NCBI GenBank assembly: GCA_949825025.1
Contig: OX463778.1
Coordinates: forward strand, 1-64,000
DNA length: 64,000 nt
Direction of reading: 5' to 3'
From: Siphlonurus alternatus
Lineage: Eukaryota > Arthropoda > Insecta > Ephemeroptera > Siphlonuridae
Of the stretch, positions 40,942-55,987 are shown piece by piece. A model generated the notes under the pieces. That model worked only from the letters and a program-made list of their open reading frames with translations. It searched no databases and was not told the DNA's origin. The translations under genes were made by a program, and so were the position numbers. How positions within the stretch are numbered: position 1 is the stretch's first letter; the number at the start of each line of letters is the position of its first letter.

Positions 40942-42140
40942 TGTTGATGATGCAGGACAAGCTCTCGGTCGGACGCTTTAGTCTATGTTCATGTACACAT
41001 GTTATTTAATAATAAAAATGATACGACGATTAATACTTACTTGCAACGCGGACGGCAAGTATGTTAATTACCATGTAATGCTATTTTGTTTTTCTATGAC
41101 TAATTTTTTTTTTAACCGATGCATTGTATTATATATTATACTTCTTGCTAATGTGATGTTAAACTCTCTTCACTTTTTGATCTTCTCTATTAATAATTTT
41201 TTCAGCCTAGTTTTGACGTGATCGGAGTGTCTTGCCTCAGTGTGCTGTCGTGATAATTATTGAATAAATATATCATATAATACATGGTTCAGCAAGAATA
41301 TAAGAAGACTGTACTTTATAGATTCCTTTATGTTTTTTTGTGATTTCAAAGCTTGGTCGGAAAAAAATTGAAACTGAAATTTTAGTTGCAACGGAGGATA
41401 TTGCACTATATTATATCAGCGCAGCCATGGCGTGCCGCATGGTGGTGTCGGCACATTATAGACTAATAATATGTTGTAAAAGTAGCTTAGTTGCAGCTGT
41501 ACCAAATCAATGCTGCCGCATAATGAACATTTTTGTTGCAAACCCTTCTCCGAGAAACATGGGTGCATAATAGAATGACACAGGAAAAATAAGAATGTTG
41601 CATGAGCGATGCTGTGCCAGCTGTTCGACAGCATCGTGTTTTGCGTTCTGTATTAAGACACCGCGAAGCGTATACGATTGATTTGATGATGCAATATGAC
41701 AACTATAATATGATATGAATTTTGATAAAAAGTGAAGAAAGCGTCCGTTGAAAGAGGTGAGCCTCTCCTGTGAAGTCAAATACGCGTGACGCTATGTATG
41801 CGAGTCGTTCTTCTCTAAGTATTTCATGATAAAATGGAACTTTGTTGTATAAACTTCACGAATCGGCTCTAGGGGCAGGGAGTGGAAAACCCACGTTACG
41901 AGGTGGAGCAGCGACGACACTTGAATAACTGCCACAGGACTCGTAAAGTGTAAGAGAAGACGAACATAAAGCACGGTCGCTGCGAACTCAACTTTGATTC
42001 AGCTGTGGAGCTTGGGTGTCTTCCATCAGGTTGATACTTTTATGTCAGGCGAAAGAGCTAGAAAGGCGAGCGGGAAACAAGTTGTGCTCGCTGCTTATTC
42101 GTGTTTACCGTCTCCTAGCTCTCTTTCACCTCGACGCATC
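38942..42140. other. Spacer between the sixth gene of unit 4 and H1 of unit 5
   Basis: Uninterrupted spacer with a C12 tract (39915-39926) and a T29 tract ending at 40938. A short TAATA duplication occurs near 41705. No gene is seen. Confidence 0.8.
40233..40309 (-). other. tRNA-like sequence, spacer of unit 5
   Basis: Same B-box-bearing sequence, again next to an A tract (T tract on its own strand). Confidence 0.4.
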
Positions 42141-42758
42141 ATGGCTGACACCGCTGCACCCGCTGCTGCACCAGCACCCGCTGCCTCTTCTCCTGCAAAG
42201 GCCAAGAAAGCACCCAAGAAGGCCGGTGGGGCGAAGAAGCCCGCCGCGAAACCGTCTCACCCGCCCACCGCTGACATGGTCAAGAGTGCCATCAAGAGCC
42301 TGAAGGAGCGCGGCGGCTCGTCGCTGCAGGCAATCAAGAAGTACATCTCTGCTACGTACAAGGTGGACGCAGAGAAGCTTGCTCCTTTCATCCGCAAGTA
42401 CCTCAAGTCCGCAGTGGCTTCTGGCGCGCTCGTACAAACCAAGGGGAAGGGCGCTGCCGGTTCATTCAAGCTGAGTGCGGCCGCTCCCAAGGAGAAGAAG
42501 GTGGCCACCAAGAAGCCTGCTGCCGCCGCTGCAAAGAAGACCAAGGCCCCGGCCGCCGCCGCCAAGAAACCCAAGACCGCAGCCGCCAAGAAGCCCAAGT
42601 CACCCAAGAAGGCGAAGGCAGCAGCTGCCAAACCCAAGAAGGCGCCCTCCAAGGCGAAGAAGGCTAAGCCAGCAGCGTCCAAACCAAAGGCCCCCAAGCC
42701 CAAGAAGGCAGCGGCGAAGCCCAAGGCAGCTGCCAAGCCCAAAGCAGCCAAGAAGTAA
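42141..42758 (+). CDS. H1: Histone H1, unit 5
   Basis: 205 aa, identical to unit 3. Two base changes lie upstream, outside the coding region. Confidence 0.97.
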   Translation: MADTAAPAAAPAPAASSPAKAKKAPKKAGGAKKPAAKPSHPPTADMVKSAIKSLKERGGSSLQAIKKYISATYKVDAEKLAPFIRKYLKSAVASGALVQTKGKGAAGSFKLSAAAPKEKKVATKKPAAAAAKKTKAPAAAAKKPKTAAAKKPKSPKKAKAAAAKPKKAPSKAKKAKPAASKPKAPKPKKAAAKPKAAAKPKAAKK

Positions 42759-42801
42759 GCAGTGTCTATTTTATTGCATTTGCTCGTCTAGCTACTGAAA
42801 A

Positions 42802-42817
42802 GGCCCTTTTCAGGGCC
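42802..42817 (+). terminator. Histone 3' stem-loop of H1, unit 5
   Basis: GGCCCTTTTCAGGGCC, intact. Confidence 0.95.
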
Positions 42818-43256
42818 ACCAAACATTTCGCGAAGTGTTTTCTTTGCTAGCAAAACTATACCTTGCGTTTTCACCATCGTTTAATTCGTACTTAAAACCT
42901 TCACTATCACATAGCATTACAATATGCAGAACGGGGAGGGCATCAGTTTATAGCATGAGGTGGAAGAGCAGGTCCTTCTTTATTTTATTCTTTATTCCTC
43001 ATAATGTTTCGGTAACGGAAACACACGCCACGTATGCACACTGCAGTGGATACCTTCCCTGCATAAAACATCGACAGTTCTCATCCATAACGTACTGTGG
43101 CGGTAACGCAATAGTAGGACGACAGGAGTAAAAAAAACAAACACTCAAAGCATGCAACTATTCAATGACTGCCATATAATATACACGTAATAAAATGTAC
43201 TCACGCGATTCAGCAGATGAATTGCTAACTAAAGACCCGTTCTATAGTAAAATAGT

Positions 43257-43272
43257 GGCCCTGAAAAGGGCC
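43257..43272 (-). terminator. Histone 3' stem-loop of H3, unit 5
   Basis: Minus-strand GGCCCTTTTCAGGGCC, intact. Confidence 0.95.
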
Positions 43273-43300
43273 TTTTCGATGTCGGTGATGGGCAGGCAAA

Positions 43301-43768
<468 letters not shown>

Positions 43769-43885
43769 TTATGAACTAAACCACGCCCCCTTACAGCTAA
43801 CTGACAATCTGGCGTCTGCGATTGGCCAACGGAGGGTATCCTCTGAACGGTTCGTATAACGTTAACTAGTCGAGGCTCCACGTAG

Positions 43886-44248
<363 letters not shown>

Positions 44249-44294
44249 GCTGCTGCTGCATACACCTCGCTCGCTGCCAGACCAACATCGAAAA

Positions 44295-44310
44295 GGCCCT
44301 TTTCAGGGCC
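44295..44310 (+). terminator. Histone 3' stem-loop of H4, unit 5
   Basis: GGCCCTTTTCAGGGCC, intact. Confidence 0.95.
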
Positions 44311-44958
44311 ACCACGAATCTCTGCAGAGTGTCTTTTTAGTGAGCAATGCGCGTGAGTACAAGTGTATCGTTATTTGTGATTAGGTTTATAGCTGTTCCT
44401 TGTGATTCGACTTACTTTTTCTGTATGCATGAAATAAGTTGTTTTTATCGGTTCATTTTCGTATCAGTGTCATTATTTTGAAGGGACGAATATATATGAT
44501 GTACGGAGTGTAGGCCCGACTCGGTTGTATTGCCAAGTGATGAATATAGGAAAACTGAATAAAAAGAACAAGGATCATGATGCACGCGCTATCTATATGA
44601 TATTGCAGTTGTACAACAGATGCACAATATGCGTTTAGTTTCATACTCTCCTGAGACCTATCTTGGTCGAGAATGATTAAAAAAATAAAAATATCCCTGA
44701 CTAACACGGTCGTGCATGTATGCATCATATAATACACTGGAAGTGCACTGCTCACCGTCCTCACAAAGTGATGCCGCCCAAGATTATGTACATACTGCGG
44801 CTGTGCCACACAAAATTAACTGTAGCAAATTACATACCAACAGACAACACTAAACTGCAGGCGAGAAAATAACGATGATAGAAAAAGCAAATGCTCACTC
44901 ACCTCTTTGTTGCACCATAATTGCTAGTGGAAAAGAACTCTATACAGAAATATATGGT

Positions 44959-44974
44959 GGCCCTGAAAAGGGCC
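44959..44974 (-). terminator. Histone 3' stem-loop of H2A, unit 5
   Basis: Minus-strand GGCCCTTTTCAGGGCC. One base between the stop and the stem differs from other units; the stem is intact. Confidence 0.95.
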
Positions 44975-45006
44975 TTTTAAATGCAGCAGACAGCGATGGT
45001 TGATGC

Positions 45007-45480
<474 letters not shown>

Positions 45481-45684
45481 TTACTCCGCACCAATCACGG
45501 CTCTGCGCGGGAACATTTTGTTTCCAGCCTGCGCCACGGAGAGCGCTTCAGTCGCCAACTTTGAAAGAGTGCACAAACGACGCCCGGCGATTGGTGCGGA
45601 GTATTTCTCACTCCGTGGGTACTTAGTCTAACGCCGTTTCACGTGCCGGCTCATTTTCAAGCAAGATCTCGACGAGTCAGCATC

Positions 45685-46059
45685 ATGCCGCCCAAGACGA
45701 GTGGAAAAGCCGCGAAGAAGTCTGGCAAAGCCCAGAAGAACATCTCCAAGTCGGACAAGAAGGGCCGCAAGAAGAGGAGGAAGGAGAGCTACGCCATCTA
45801 CATCTATAAGGTGTTGAAGCAGGTCCACCCCGACACCGGCGTGTCCAGCAAGGCCATGAGCATCATGAACAGCTTCGTGAACGACATCTTCGAGCGCATC
45901 GCTGCCGAGGCCAGCCGCCTGGCTCACTACAACAAGCGCTCCACCATCACGAGCCGGGAGATCCAGACCGCCGTGCGTCTGCTGCTGCCAGGAGAGCTGG
46001 CCAAGCACGCCGTGAGTGAGGGCACCAAGGCAGTGACCAAGTACACCAGCTCCAAGTAA
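45685..46059 (+). CDS. H2B: Histone H2B, unit 5
   Basis: 124 aa, identical protein. Confidence 0.98.
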   Translation: MPPKTSGKAAKKSGKAQKNISKSDKKGRKKRRKESYAIYIYKVLKQVHPDTGVSSKAMSIMNSFVNDIFERIAAEASRLAHYNKRSTITSREIQTAVRLLLPGELAKHAVSEGTKAVTKYTSSK

Positions 46060-46113
46060 GTCAGTTTTGCACTTCCAACATCATCGCTGCTGCTGCTGTA
46101 TGTACATCGAAAA

Positions 46114-46129
46114 GGCCCTTTTCAGGGCC
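46114..46129 (+). terminator. Histone 3' stem-loop of H2B, unit 5
   Basis: GGCCCTTTTCAGGGCC, intact. Confidence 0.95.
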
Positions 46130-46582
46130 ACCATTCTTCTCTGTATAGCAGTTTTGGTACTAGCAATGTGTGCTGTTGTCAATTATTATTATTATTATTT
46201 CTTATTATTGTTCTGACTTGTACATTGTGATCTATATATATGTATGTTTGTGCGCATGAAAGAGATAATACAATAAAGTAAATTTGTGTTTGATGTGTCT
46301 TGTGAATAAAAATCCTGCTCCGTGTGTCCATCGTGACGGTTCTGTGTGCGAGCCGCATGATGGAATTCCCGCTTTTATTCCATCGCCATCTTGTTGCATG
46401 CATACAACTGCAGCCTGGCTACCTGGGCCCGCCCGCCCGTTGGCTTGTATTTTGTACACTTTTTGTTTAAATAACTACATGGTTGTAGGTCGAAGGCAAT
46501 TTTTATTTTTTATTATCTCTTTACATATTATTATGTTTATGATACGATTGCTGCATTTTCACTCTCCCGCTAGTTGTTTGGT

Positions 46583-46598
46583 GGCTCTGAAAAGAGCC
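46583..46598 (-). terminator. Histone 3' stem-loop of the sixth gene, unit 5
   Basis: Minus-strand GGCTCTTTTCAGAGCC, intact. Confidence 0.93.
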
Positions 46599-46641
46599 GT
46601 TTCTGTAGTGATCGGAAAGGAACTTGGGATTTCTTGCGATT

Positions 46642-46839
46642 TTACTTCTTCTTGGTCGCCTTTGGCTTCGCTGCTGCCTTGGGCTTGGCCGGAGATGACT
46701 TTGGTTTCGCAGCAGCCTTCCTTGCTTTCGATGGTGCCGCCGCCGCCTTTGGTTTTGCTGCGGGCTTTGCTTTTTTCACTTTTGCGAGCGCCTTCTTCGG
46801 CTTGCTTGCCTTCGCTGCCGGCGATTTCTTGGCGGCCAT
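46642..46839 (-). CDS. Sixth array gene (65-aa H1-tail-like protein), unit 5
   Basis: Protein identical to units 1, 3 and 4. Confidence 0.87.
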   Translation of the reverse strand: MAAKKSPAAKASKPKKALAKVKKAKPAAKPKAAAAPSKARKAAAKPKSSPAKPKAAAKPKATKKK

Positions 46840-48134
46840 GCTAGTTATGAGCGACGAGTCGGACGTTGGCTAGAGCAGAGTAAAAATTTGCAGCAGCTCT
46901 CTCTCGGCTGCAGCTTCGCTAGTCATTTGACTACCACTAAAACCCCAACCTGATGTAAGTCTCTTTCTCTTGGCTCCACCCCTTTCAATTCGGCGCGTAC
47001 ATTTTGAACGTTTGAATTGATGAGCATAAAATAACATATCAGATTGTGGGTGTTTGTTTAGGAACTGCAGAATGCAAGATGTTTGGTTTTTGTGATGCAG
47101 CATATGATATGATGTAGTTTTCTATATTTATCATCGTCATTACGCATTTTGAAAATTGAATGTTTTTAGGGTCGTTTCAGGGTCAAGGGTGACCTGTCAG
47201 GTTACACCAAAACCAAACACTTAAAGTTTAGTATTTCAAATGAAAATTTTAAAACTTTCAAAACCTTGCAATTTATAGTTGTTTTTACTAATGACCCTGA
47301 ATATCCTTCAGGATCCAACCTATGACTTCCTTATAATAGGGAAGACCCTGACGACGTATAGGTAGGTGGTGGTCCAAATTTGGGAGCCCTTAGGTTTGGT
47401 AGAATAATTTCGGGATATTTTTTCAACTTGAAGAGGGTTCACTTTTTAAAATTTTCATTTGCGTGCCCATACGCGGGCACGCTATAATATTAGGCAGATT
47501 AGGGTTATTCAATGTAATATTGTTAAAATATAGAAATTGATAGGAATTTATGTATGTATGTATTTATACGTAATATATATGTGTAATATTTCCTAGAATA
47601 ATACTGTTAACATTACACAACGTCTAATTTATTTGTTTTTTTTCATTTTGTGTGGAAATTGTCAGAAAGTAAATGCCATTTTTTTTTTTTTTTTTGTAAC
47701 TATATCTTTTGTCACACAAATCGTACACTGCATTATTGCTATTGTTTAGTCATATACTATCAGTAAATTCAGATTCAACAAATTCGTCCGTCACTTAATA
47801 TATAATATATATATTTCCCCCCCCCCCCTCACCAAAAGAAATCACATTCTACGATTATTATTAAGTTGTTCATTCAGAATAACACATATCAGAACGAAAA
47901 GAAACAACAATATGGAAAAAATAATTTGTCTACAAATATATATAAATAGGTCACTCAACCATATTGAAACACATTTGAAATAACACATAGCGGCGCGCCG
48001 CCCCCAGTGACGTCCTCGGGGATGTTCCCGAATTTTCACTTGCCAATTATCATCGTAAAATTTATATTAAAAAGAATGTTTACAGTCTTTTAGAATGAGG
48101 ACTACAAGATTTTACCAAAAAAAAAAAAAAAAAA

Positions 48135-48211
48135 GTTAGGTCCGCCAGGAATCGAACTCGGACCTTTTGGTTGATAAGCCGACGTCGTAGACAACTTGGA
48201 TCTTGCTCTTG
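48135..48211 (-). other. tRNA-like sequence, spacer of unit 6
   Basis: Same B-box-bearing sequence as in the other spacers. Confidence 0.4.
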
Positions 48212-48807
48212 GTTATAAAACTTAGGTTTAGTTGGCTTTATAAATTGCAATTTTTTGGGTGTTTTATAATATTTTAATATTACGAGCAAAGTTGCGCTAT
48301 TTTTTTTTTTAAGCAATCTGGTACAATGGGAGATTGTTATTATTTAATATTGAGATTTAATTTTTATTTTTTATAATTTTAAAAAGGTCCCTCCGAGGAC
48401 ATTTGTGGGGGGACTTTGATGTCTATTCAAGTTTTGGGGCGAGGCATTAAATATTATCAATTCCTGTCGAATTTTATAATCCTAGATTGCAAACTCTTTC
48501 AAACATTGCTTTTTTTTTTTTTTTTTTTTAACCTTCATTCCTACTCTTATAAATCCACAGATCTATATTATAGTTCATGATCCTGGCATTTTACGCATCA
48601 TTGTTATATAATATAGCCTTAATTCCCCCTGACCTCAAGTTGCTTCTAAAATATGCGTACTAACTTAAATGTCCTCCTCGGTACTATAAGCCGGACTATA
48701 CAGGCACACTGCATTTCGCTGCAACACAGACGCGCACCACCCGAGACCAACAAACAAACAGCAGCACCACAACAAGATGCAGCAACACGCACAAATCACT
48801 GCAAACT

Positions 48808-48844
<37 letters not shown>

Positions 48845-49768
48845 TGTTGATGATGCAGGACAAGCTCTCGGTCGGACGCTTTAGTCTATGTTCATGTACA
48901 CATGTTATTTAATAATAAAAATGATACGACGATTAATACTTACTTGCAACGCGGACTGCAAGTATGTTAATTACCATGTAATGCTATTTTGTTTTTCTAT
49001 GACTAATTTTTTTTTTAACCGATGCATTGTATTATATATTATACTTCTTGCTAATGTGATGTTAAACTCTCTTCACTTTTTGATCTTCTCTATTAACCCA
49101 TTAGGGACTGAATTAATTTTTTGTTTCAAATTTTTGTTTTTTTGTTATAAACTGAAAGTATAATGTCTATAAACAAGAAAAATCACAATTTTAATTTTTT
49201 TGAAATTTAATTGCTCTTTTAATTGGCAATTTAACTGCGATGCCATACGGCATCGCTAGGACATAATGTTGTCAATTTGTGCTTTTTCCTTATTTGAGAC
49301 TTAAATCTCTTTCAGTGCTTGAATATTTTTATTTTTGGGTCTCTATTATATATGCCATTCTGTTTCATGCCCTCCCAAAATTCAGAGGGTCCCAAGTGGG
49401 CCCTAACGGTAAGGGGCCCACTTCAGTTTCAGTACTAAAAATATAGCACAGTGATAAAAATTGAACTGGCCATTTTTATCAGTTCCTGGAAGTGAAATAC
49501 GTTGTATATAATTTCAAAGTTTTTTAAGGGACCTGAAACAGGCCCAAATAAGGGTCCCAGAGCATTATTTAGATTCCTGTCATTTCTATTTTTTGTATTT
49601 GAAAATAAAAATGACATCTTAGAATTAGTATTACAAGGTATATCCTAGCAAAATGGGGTACGTGAGGGTCTTCAATTCGGGCCCAGGGCCCCATGAGACC
49701 CTAGCCCCTGTCTTGTTCAACTTTGTTGTTGTATGGCATCTTCTATATTCTATTTTTTGTGGCGTGTT

Positions 49769-49915
49769 CAGACGCGGATCCAGAAAAAAATTTCGGGGGG
49801 GGGGACGGGGGGGCTGCCTCCATAAGGCCAATGTTAAAGAAAAATTGGAGTGGAGGAATTGCCTAAATTGCCCATGTTAGATTCAAAATTTCGGGGGGAG
49901 GGGGCTCCGCGCCTG
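49769..49915. mobile_element. hAT-type MITE nested in the left half of the foldback element
   Basis: 147 bp with a perfect 8-bp target duplication GGCGTGTT (49761-49768 and 49916-49923). The ends CAGACGCGGA and, inverted, CAGGCGCGGA match at 9 of 10 bases. The inside is G-rich near both ends. An 8-bp duplication with a CAG terminus fits hAT. Confidence 0.82.
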
Positions 49916-50000
49916 GGCGTGTTAATTTTATAAATTTACAACTCATATGTTCAGCGTGGCCCAATGCATCGACTATTATAATTTTCGTTATATCATAGAA

Positions 50001-50050
50001 GTCAAGCTACGCCAACCGTAGTTTGTACTTGGTTGGTGACCGTTTCATAT
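50001..50050 (+). pseudogene. 5S rRNA-like fragment
   Basis: GTCAAGCTACGCCAACCGTA followed by GTTTGTACTTGGTTGGTGAC resembles the internal control region of 5S rRNA genes (box A and box C, TTAGTACTTGGATGGGTGACC in typical animals). It covers only part of the gene and carries several mismatches. A 5S-derived SINE remnant or 5S pseudogene captured in the centre of the foldback element is the likely origin. Confidence 0.45.
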
Positions 50051-50553
50051 AACAATTACACTGATGAGGTAAATTTATCTCGCTTTACACATAGTGTAGA
50101 GATGCATTTGTGTGTGGTTCCCAATATTATAGACATCGTTTTCGTCCATTTATAAACAGTAGAAGTGTCCGTCCTGAGTGATGTTTTCCACAGTTACCCC
50201 AGTCTCACCTCAGCAAATTCTGGTGCACGTAACAGGCCATGGCCACCAACCATTTTCGTACATTATCTCTTATCATAACCCTGCCGCGAGCTGTAGAAAA
50301 AAAAAAGACTGATGCTCCAAATAATATGTGTATTATTTCAATATTCCATATTTTACAAAAAACAAAAATTGCTAGCTTCAGGTTACAGACAGCAAACATG
50401 TTAGTAGAGCAATGTCAATGACGACCGTATTAGAAAATAGAAGATGCCAATCAACAACAAAGTTAAGCAAGACAGGGGCAAGGGCTCATGGGACCCGGGT
50501 CTCCAATTGAGATCCCTCACGTACCCCATTTTGTTAAGATGTACCTTGTAATA

Positions 50554-50720
50554 CAGGCTCGGACCGGCCATAAGGCTGGGTCAGGGATCCCTGACTGGTC
50601 CCTCATATTTTTAACACAGGATTATAGGAAAAGTGGCCTCAGACCCCCTGAAAAGTGGCCCCTGCTGCCTTTAGTGCCCATATGGCCCTGACTGTCCTCT
50701 AGCTTCCCAGTCCGAGCCTG
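50554..50720. mobile_element. hAT-type MITE nested in the right half of the foldback element
   Basis: 167 bp with terminal inverted repeats CAGGCTCGGAC (11 of 11) and an 8-bp target duplication TTGTAATA/TTGTAATT (50546-50553 and 50721-50728, one mismatch). It interrupts the arm that pairs with the left side, so it came later than the foldback structure. Confidence 0.82.
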
Positions 50721-52453
50721 TTGTAATTTTAGTTCTAACAAGTCATTTTTATTTTCAAATACAAAAAATAGGAATGACAGGAAGCTAAATGATGCTCTGG
50801 GACCCTTGGGACCTTAATTTGGGCCTGTTTCAGGTCCCTTGATATACTTTGAAATTATATACAACAACGTATTCTGCTTCAGGTAACTTGAAAGGATAAA
50901 CATTGCAATTTTTATTACTGTACTATATTTATATTACTGATGCTGTAGTGGGCCCCTTACCGTTGGGGCCCACTTGGGACCCTCTAAATTTTTGTTTCGG
51001 TATGAAACAAAAGATTCCATATGAAAGAGACTCGAAAAAAATATTTACCCACTGAAAGAGATTGTAAGTGTCAAAGTAGCAAAAAAGCATAAACTGACTA
51101 CATTATGTCCTAGCGATGCCGTACAGCATCACCTTTACTTTACATGGAATTTCACCAAGAATATTAATTTTGAAAAAAAAATTAATTTTGCATTTTGAAG
51201 CATAGTATGTAGGGAGCATTTTAATGTATGATTGAAAATTTTAGCATTACCTCTAAAAAAGTTATTAAGGTATATTCAAAATAACTTTTTGCAGAAGTCG
51301 TACAAATCATGTACCCTAACTTTGCTTTACCCTGTGAGGGTCAAAAAATTTTTTTTTTAGCAAAATTAACATTTCACTACCTCTATAGTGTCAATGCAAA
51401 TCATTATTGACTATTTTTATCAATGTTACATTGTAACTTAATTTTAATTAAATTTTCTGCTAGGGGATGTTTAGTGATGCTAAAATGCATCGCTAGTACA
51501 TAATGGGTTAATAATTTTTTCAGCCTAGTTTTGACGTGATCGGAGTGTCTTGCCTCAGTGTGCTGTCGTGATAATTATTGAATAAATATATCATATAATA
51601 CATGGTTCAGCAAGAATATAAGAAGACTGTACTTTATAGATTCCTTTATGTTTTTTTGTGATTTCAAAGCTTGGTCGGAAAAAAATTGAAACTGAAATTT
51701 TAGTTGCAACGGAGGATATTGCACTATATTATATCAGCGCAGCCATAGCGTGCCGCATGGTGGTGTCGGCACATTATAGACTAATAATATGTTGTAAAAG
51801 TAGCTTAGTTGCAGCTGTACCAAATCAATGCTGCCGCATAATGAACATTTTTGTTGCAAACCCTTCTCCGAGAAACATGGGTGCATAATAGAATGACACA
51901 GGAAAAATAAGAATGTTGCATGAGCGATGCTGTGCCAGCTGTTCGACAGCATCGTGTTTTGCGTTCTGTATTAAGACACCGCGAAGCGTATACGATTGAT
52001 TTGATGATGCAATATGACAACTATGATATGAATTTTGATAAAAAGTGAAGAAAGCGTCCGTTGAAAGAGGTGAGCCTCTCCTGTGAAGTCAAATACGCGT
52101 GACGCTATGTATGCGAGTCGTTCTTCTCTAAGTATTTCATGATAAAATGGAACTTTGTTGTATAAACTTCACGAATCGGCTCTAGGGGCAGGGAGTGGAA
52201 AACCCACGTTACGAGGTGGAGCAGCGACGACACTTGAATAACTGCCACAGGACTCGTAAAGTGTAAGAGAAGACGAACATAAAGCACGGTCGCTGCGAAC
52301 TCAACTTTGATTCAGCTGTGGAGCTTGGGTGTCTTCCATCAGGTTGATACTTTTATGTTAGGCGAAAGAGCTAGAAAGGCGAGCGGGAAACAAGTTGTGC
52401 TCGCTGCTTCTTCGTGTTTACCGTCTCCTAGCTCTCTTTCACCTCGACGCATC

Positions 52454-53071
52454 ATGGCTGACACCGCTGCACCCGCTGCTGCACCAGCACCCGCTGCCTC
52501 TTCTCCTGCAAAGGCCAAGAAAGCACCCAAGAAGGCCGGTGGGGCGAAGAAGCCCGCCGCGAAACCGTCTCACCCGCCCACCGCTGACATGGTCAAGAGT
52601 GCCATCAAGAGCCTGAAGGAGCGCGGCGGCTCGTCGCTGCAGGCAATCAAGAAGTACATCTCTGCTACGTACAAGGTGGACGCAGAGAAGCTTGCTCCTT
52701 TCATCCGCAAGTACCTCAAGTCCGCAGTGGCTTCTGGCGCGCTCGTACAAACCAAGGGGAAGGGCGCTGCCGGTTCATTCAAGCTGAGTGCGGCCGCTCC
52801 CAAGGAGAAGAAGGTGGCCACCAAGAAGCCTGCTGCCGCCGCTGCAAAGAAGACCAAGGCCCCGGCCGCCGCCGCCAAGAAACCCAAGACCGCAGCCGCC
52901 AAGAAGCCCAAGTCACCCAAGAAGGCGAAGGCAGCAGCTGCCAAACCCAAGAAGGCGCCCTCCAAGGCGAAGAAGGCTAAGCCAGCAGCGTCCAAACCAA
53001 AGGCCCCCAAGCCCAAGAAGGCAGCGGCGAAGCCCAAGGCAGCTGCCAAGCCCAAAGCAGCCAAGAAGTAA
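52454..53071 (+). CDS. H1: Histone H1, unit 6
   Basis: 205 aa, identical to unit 3. The foldback element is about 0.95 kb upstream. Confidence 0.97.
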   Translation: MADTAAPAAAPAPAASSPAKAKKAPKKAGGAKKPAAKPSHPPTADMVKSAIKSLKERGGSSLQAIKKYISATYKVDAEKLAPFIRKYLKSAVASGALVQTKGKGAAGSFKLSAAAPKEKKVATKKPAAAAAKKTKAPAAAAKKPKTAAAKKPKSPKKAKAAAAKPKKAPSKAKKAKPAASKPKAPKPKKAAAKPKAAAKPKAAKK

Positions 53072-53114
53072 GCAGTGTCTATTTTATTGCATTTGCTCGT
53101 CTAGCTACTGAAAA

Positions 53115-53130
53115 GGCCCTTTTCAGGGCC
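53115..53130 (+). terminator. Histone 3' stem-loop of H1, unit 6
   Basis: GGCCCTTTTCAGGGCC, intact. Confidence 0.95.
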
Positions 53131-53569
53131 ACCAAACATTTCGCGAAGTGTTTTCTTTGCTAGCAAAACTATACCTTGCGTTTTCACCATCGTTTAATTC
53201 GTACTTAAAACCTTCACTATCACATAGCATTACAATATGCAGAACGGGGAGGGCATCAGTTTATAGCATGAGGTGGAAGAGCAGTTCCTTCTTTATTTTA
53301 TTCTTTATTCCTCATAATGTTTCGGTAACGGAAACACACGCCACGTATGCACACTGCAGTGGATACCTTCCCTGCATAAAACATCGACAGTTCTCATCCA
53401 TAACGTACTGTGGCGGTAACGCAATAGTAGGACGACAGGAGTAAAAAAAACAAACACTCAAAGCATGCAACTATTCAATGACTGCCATATAATATACACG
53501 TAATAAAATGTACTCACGCGATTCAGCAGATGAATTGCTAACTAAAGACCCGTTCTATAGTAAAATAGT

Positions 53570-53585
53570 GGCCCTGAAAAGGGCC
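53570..53585 (-). terminator. Histone 3' stem-loop of H3, unit 6
   Basis: Minus-strand GGCCCTTTTCAGGGCC, intact. Confidence 0.95.
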
Positions 53586-53613
53586 TTTTCGATGTCGGTG
53601 ATGGGCAGGCAAA

Positions 53614-54081
<468 letters not shown>

Positions 54082-54198
54082 TTATGAACTAAACCACGCC
54101 CCCTTACAGCTAACTGACAATCTGGCGTCTGCGATTGGCCAACGGAGGGTATCCTCTGAACGGTTCGTATAACGTTAACTAGTCGAGGCTCCACGTAG

Positions 54199-54561
<363 letters not shown>

Positions 54562-54607
54562 GCTGCTGCTGCATACACCTCGCTCGCTGCCAGACCAACA
54601 TCGAAAA

Positions 54608-54623
54608 GGCCCTTTTCAGGGCC
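54608..54623 (+). terminator. Histone 3' stem-loop of H4, unit 6
   Basis: GGCCCTTTTCAGGGCC, intact. Confidence 0.95.
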
Positions 54624-55261
54624 ACCACGAATCTCTGCAGAGTGTCTTTTTAGTGAGCAATGCGCGTGAGTACAAGTGTATCGTTATTTGTGATTAGGTT
54701 TATAGCTGTTCCTTGTGATTCGACTTACTTTTTCTGTATGCATGAAATAAGTTGTTTTTATCGGTTCATTTTCGTATCAGTGTCATTATTTTGAAGGGAC
54801 GAATATATATAATGTACGGAGTGTAGGCCCGACTCGGTTGTATTGCCAAGTGATGAATATAGGAAAACTGAATAAAAAGAACAAGGATCATGATGCACGC
54901 GCTATCTATATAATATTGCAGTTGTACAACAGATGCACAATATGCGTGTAGTTTCATACTCTCCCGAGACCTATCTTGGTCGAGAATGATTAAAAAAATA
55001 AAAATATCCCTGACTAACACGGTCGTGCATGTATGCATCATATAATACACTGGAAGTGCACTGCTCACTGTCCTCACAAAGTGATGCCGCCCAAGATTAT
55101 GTACATACTGCGGCTGTGTCACACAAAATTAACTGTAGCAAATTACAAACCAATAGACAACACTAACTGCAGGCGAGAAAATAACGATGATAAATGCTCA
55201 CTCACCTCGTTGTTGCACCATAATTGCTAGTGGAAAAGAACTCTATACAGAAATATATGGT

Positions 55262-55277
55262 GGCCCTGAAAAGGGCC
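55262..55277 (-). terminator. Histone 3' stem-loop of H2A, unit 6
   Basis: Minus-strand GGCCCTTTTCAGGGCC, intact. Confidence 0.95.
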
Positions 55278-55309
55278 TTTTCAATGCAGCAGACAGCGAT
55301 GGTTGATGC

Positions 55310-55783
<474 letters not shown>

Positions 55784-55987
55784 TTACTCCGCACCAATCA
55801 CGGCTCTGCGCGGGAACATTTTGTTTCCAGCCTGCGCCACGGAGAGCGCTTCAGTCGCCAACTTTGAAAGAGTGCACAAACGACGCCCGGCGATTGGTGC
55901 GGAGTATTTCTCACTCCGTGGGTACTTAGTCTAACGCCGTTTCACGTGCCGGCTCATTTTCAAGCAAGATCTCGACGAGTCAGCATC

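Larger units (their letters stand above)
49097..51507. mobile_element. PiggyBac-like non-autonomous foldback element
   Basis: 2411 bp flanked by duplicated TTAA (49093-49096 and 51508-51511); the empty site is a single TTAA in the other units. Both ends begin CCCATTA when read inward. Long imperfect inverted arms (about 49240-49760 against 50440-51130) share GCATCGCTAGGACATAATG and a repeated AAGTGGGCCC...GGGCCCACTT hairpin. TTAA targeting with a CCC terminus is typical of piggyBac. No transposase is encoded. Two smaller elements are nested in it. Confidence 0.82.
46840..52453. other. Spacer between the sixth gene of unit 5 and H1 of unit 6, enlarged by an insertion
   Basis: The usual spacer, with a C12 tract (47817-47828) and a T30 tract (48812-48841), interrupted at a TTAA by the 2.4-kb element at 49097-51507. 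Without the insertion it would match the other spacers. No host gene is seen. Confidence 0.8.

Noticed and set aside
50060..50090. CTGATGAG resembling a hammerhead ribozyme core
   Set aside because: The matching GAAA and the three stems are not present in the following sequence.
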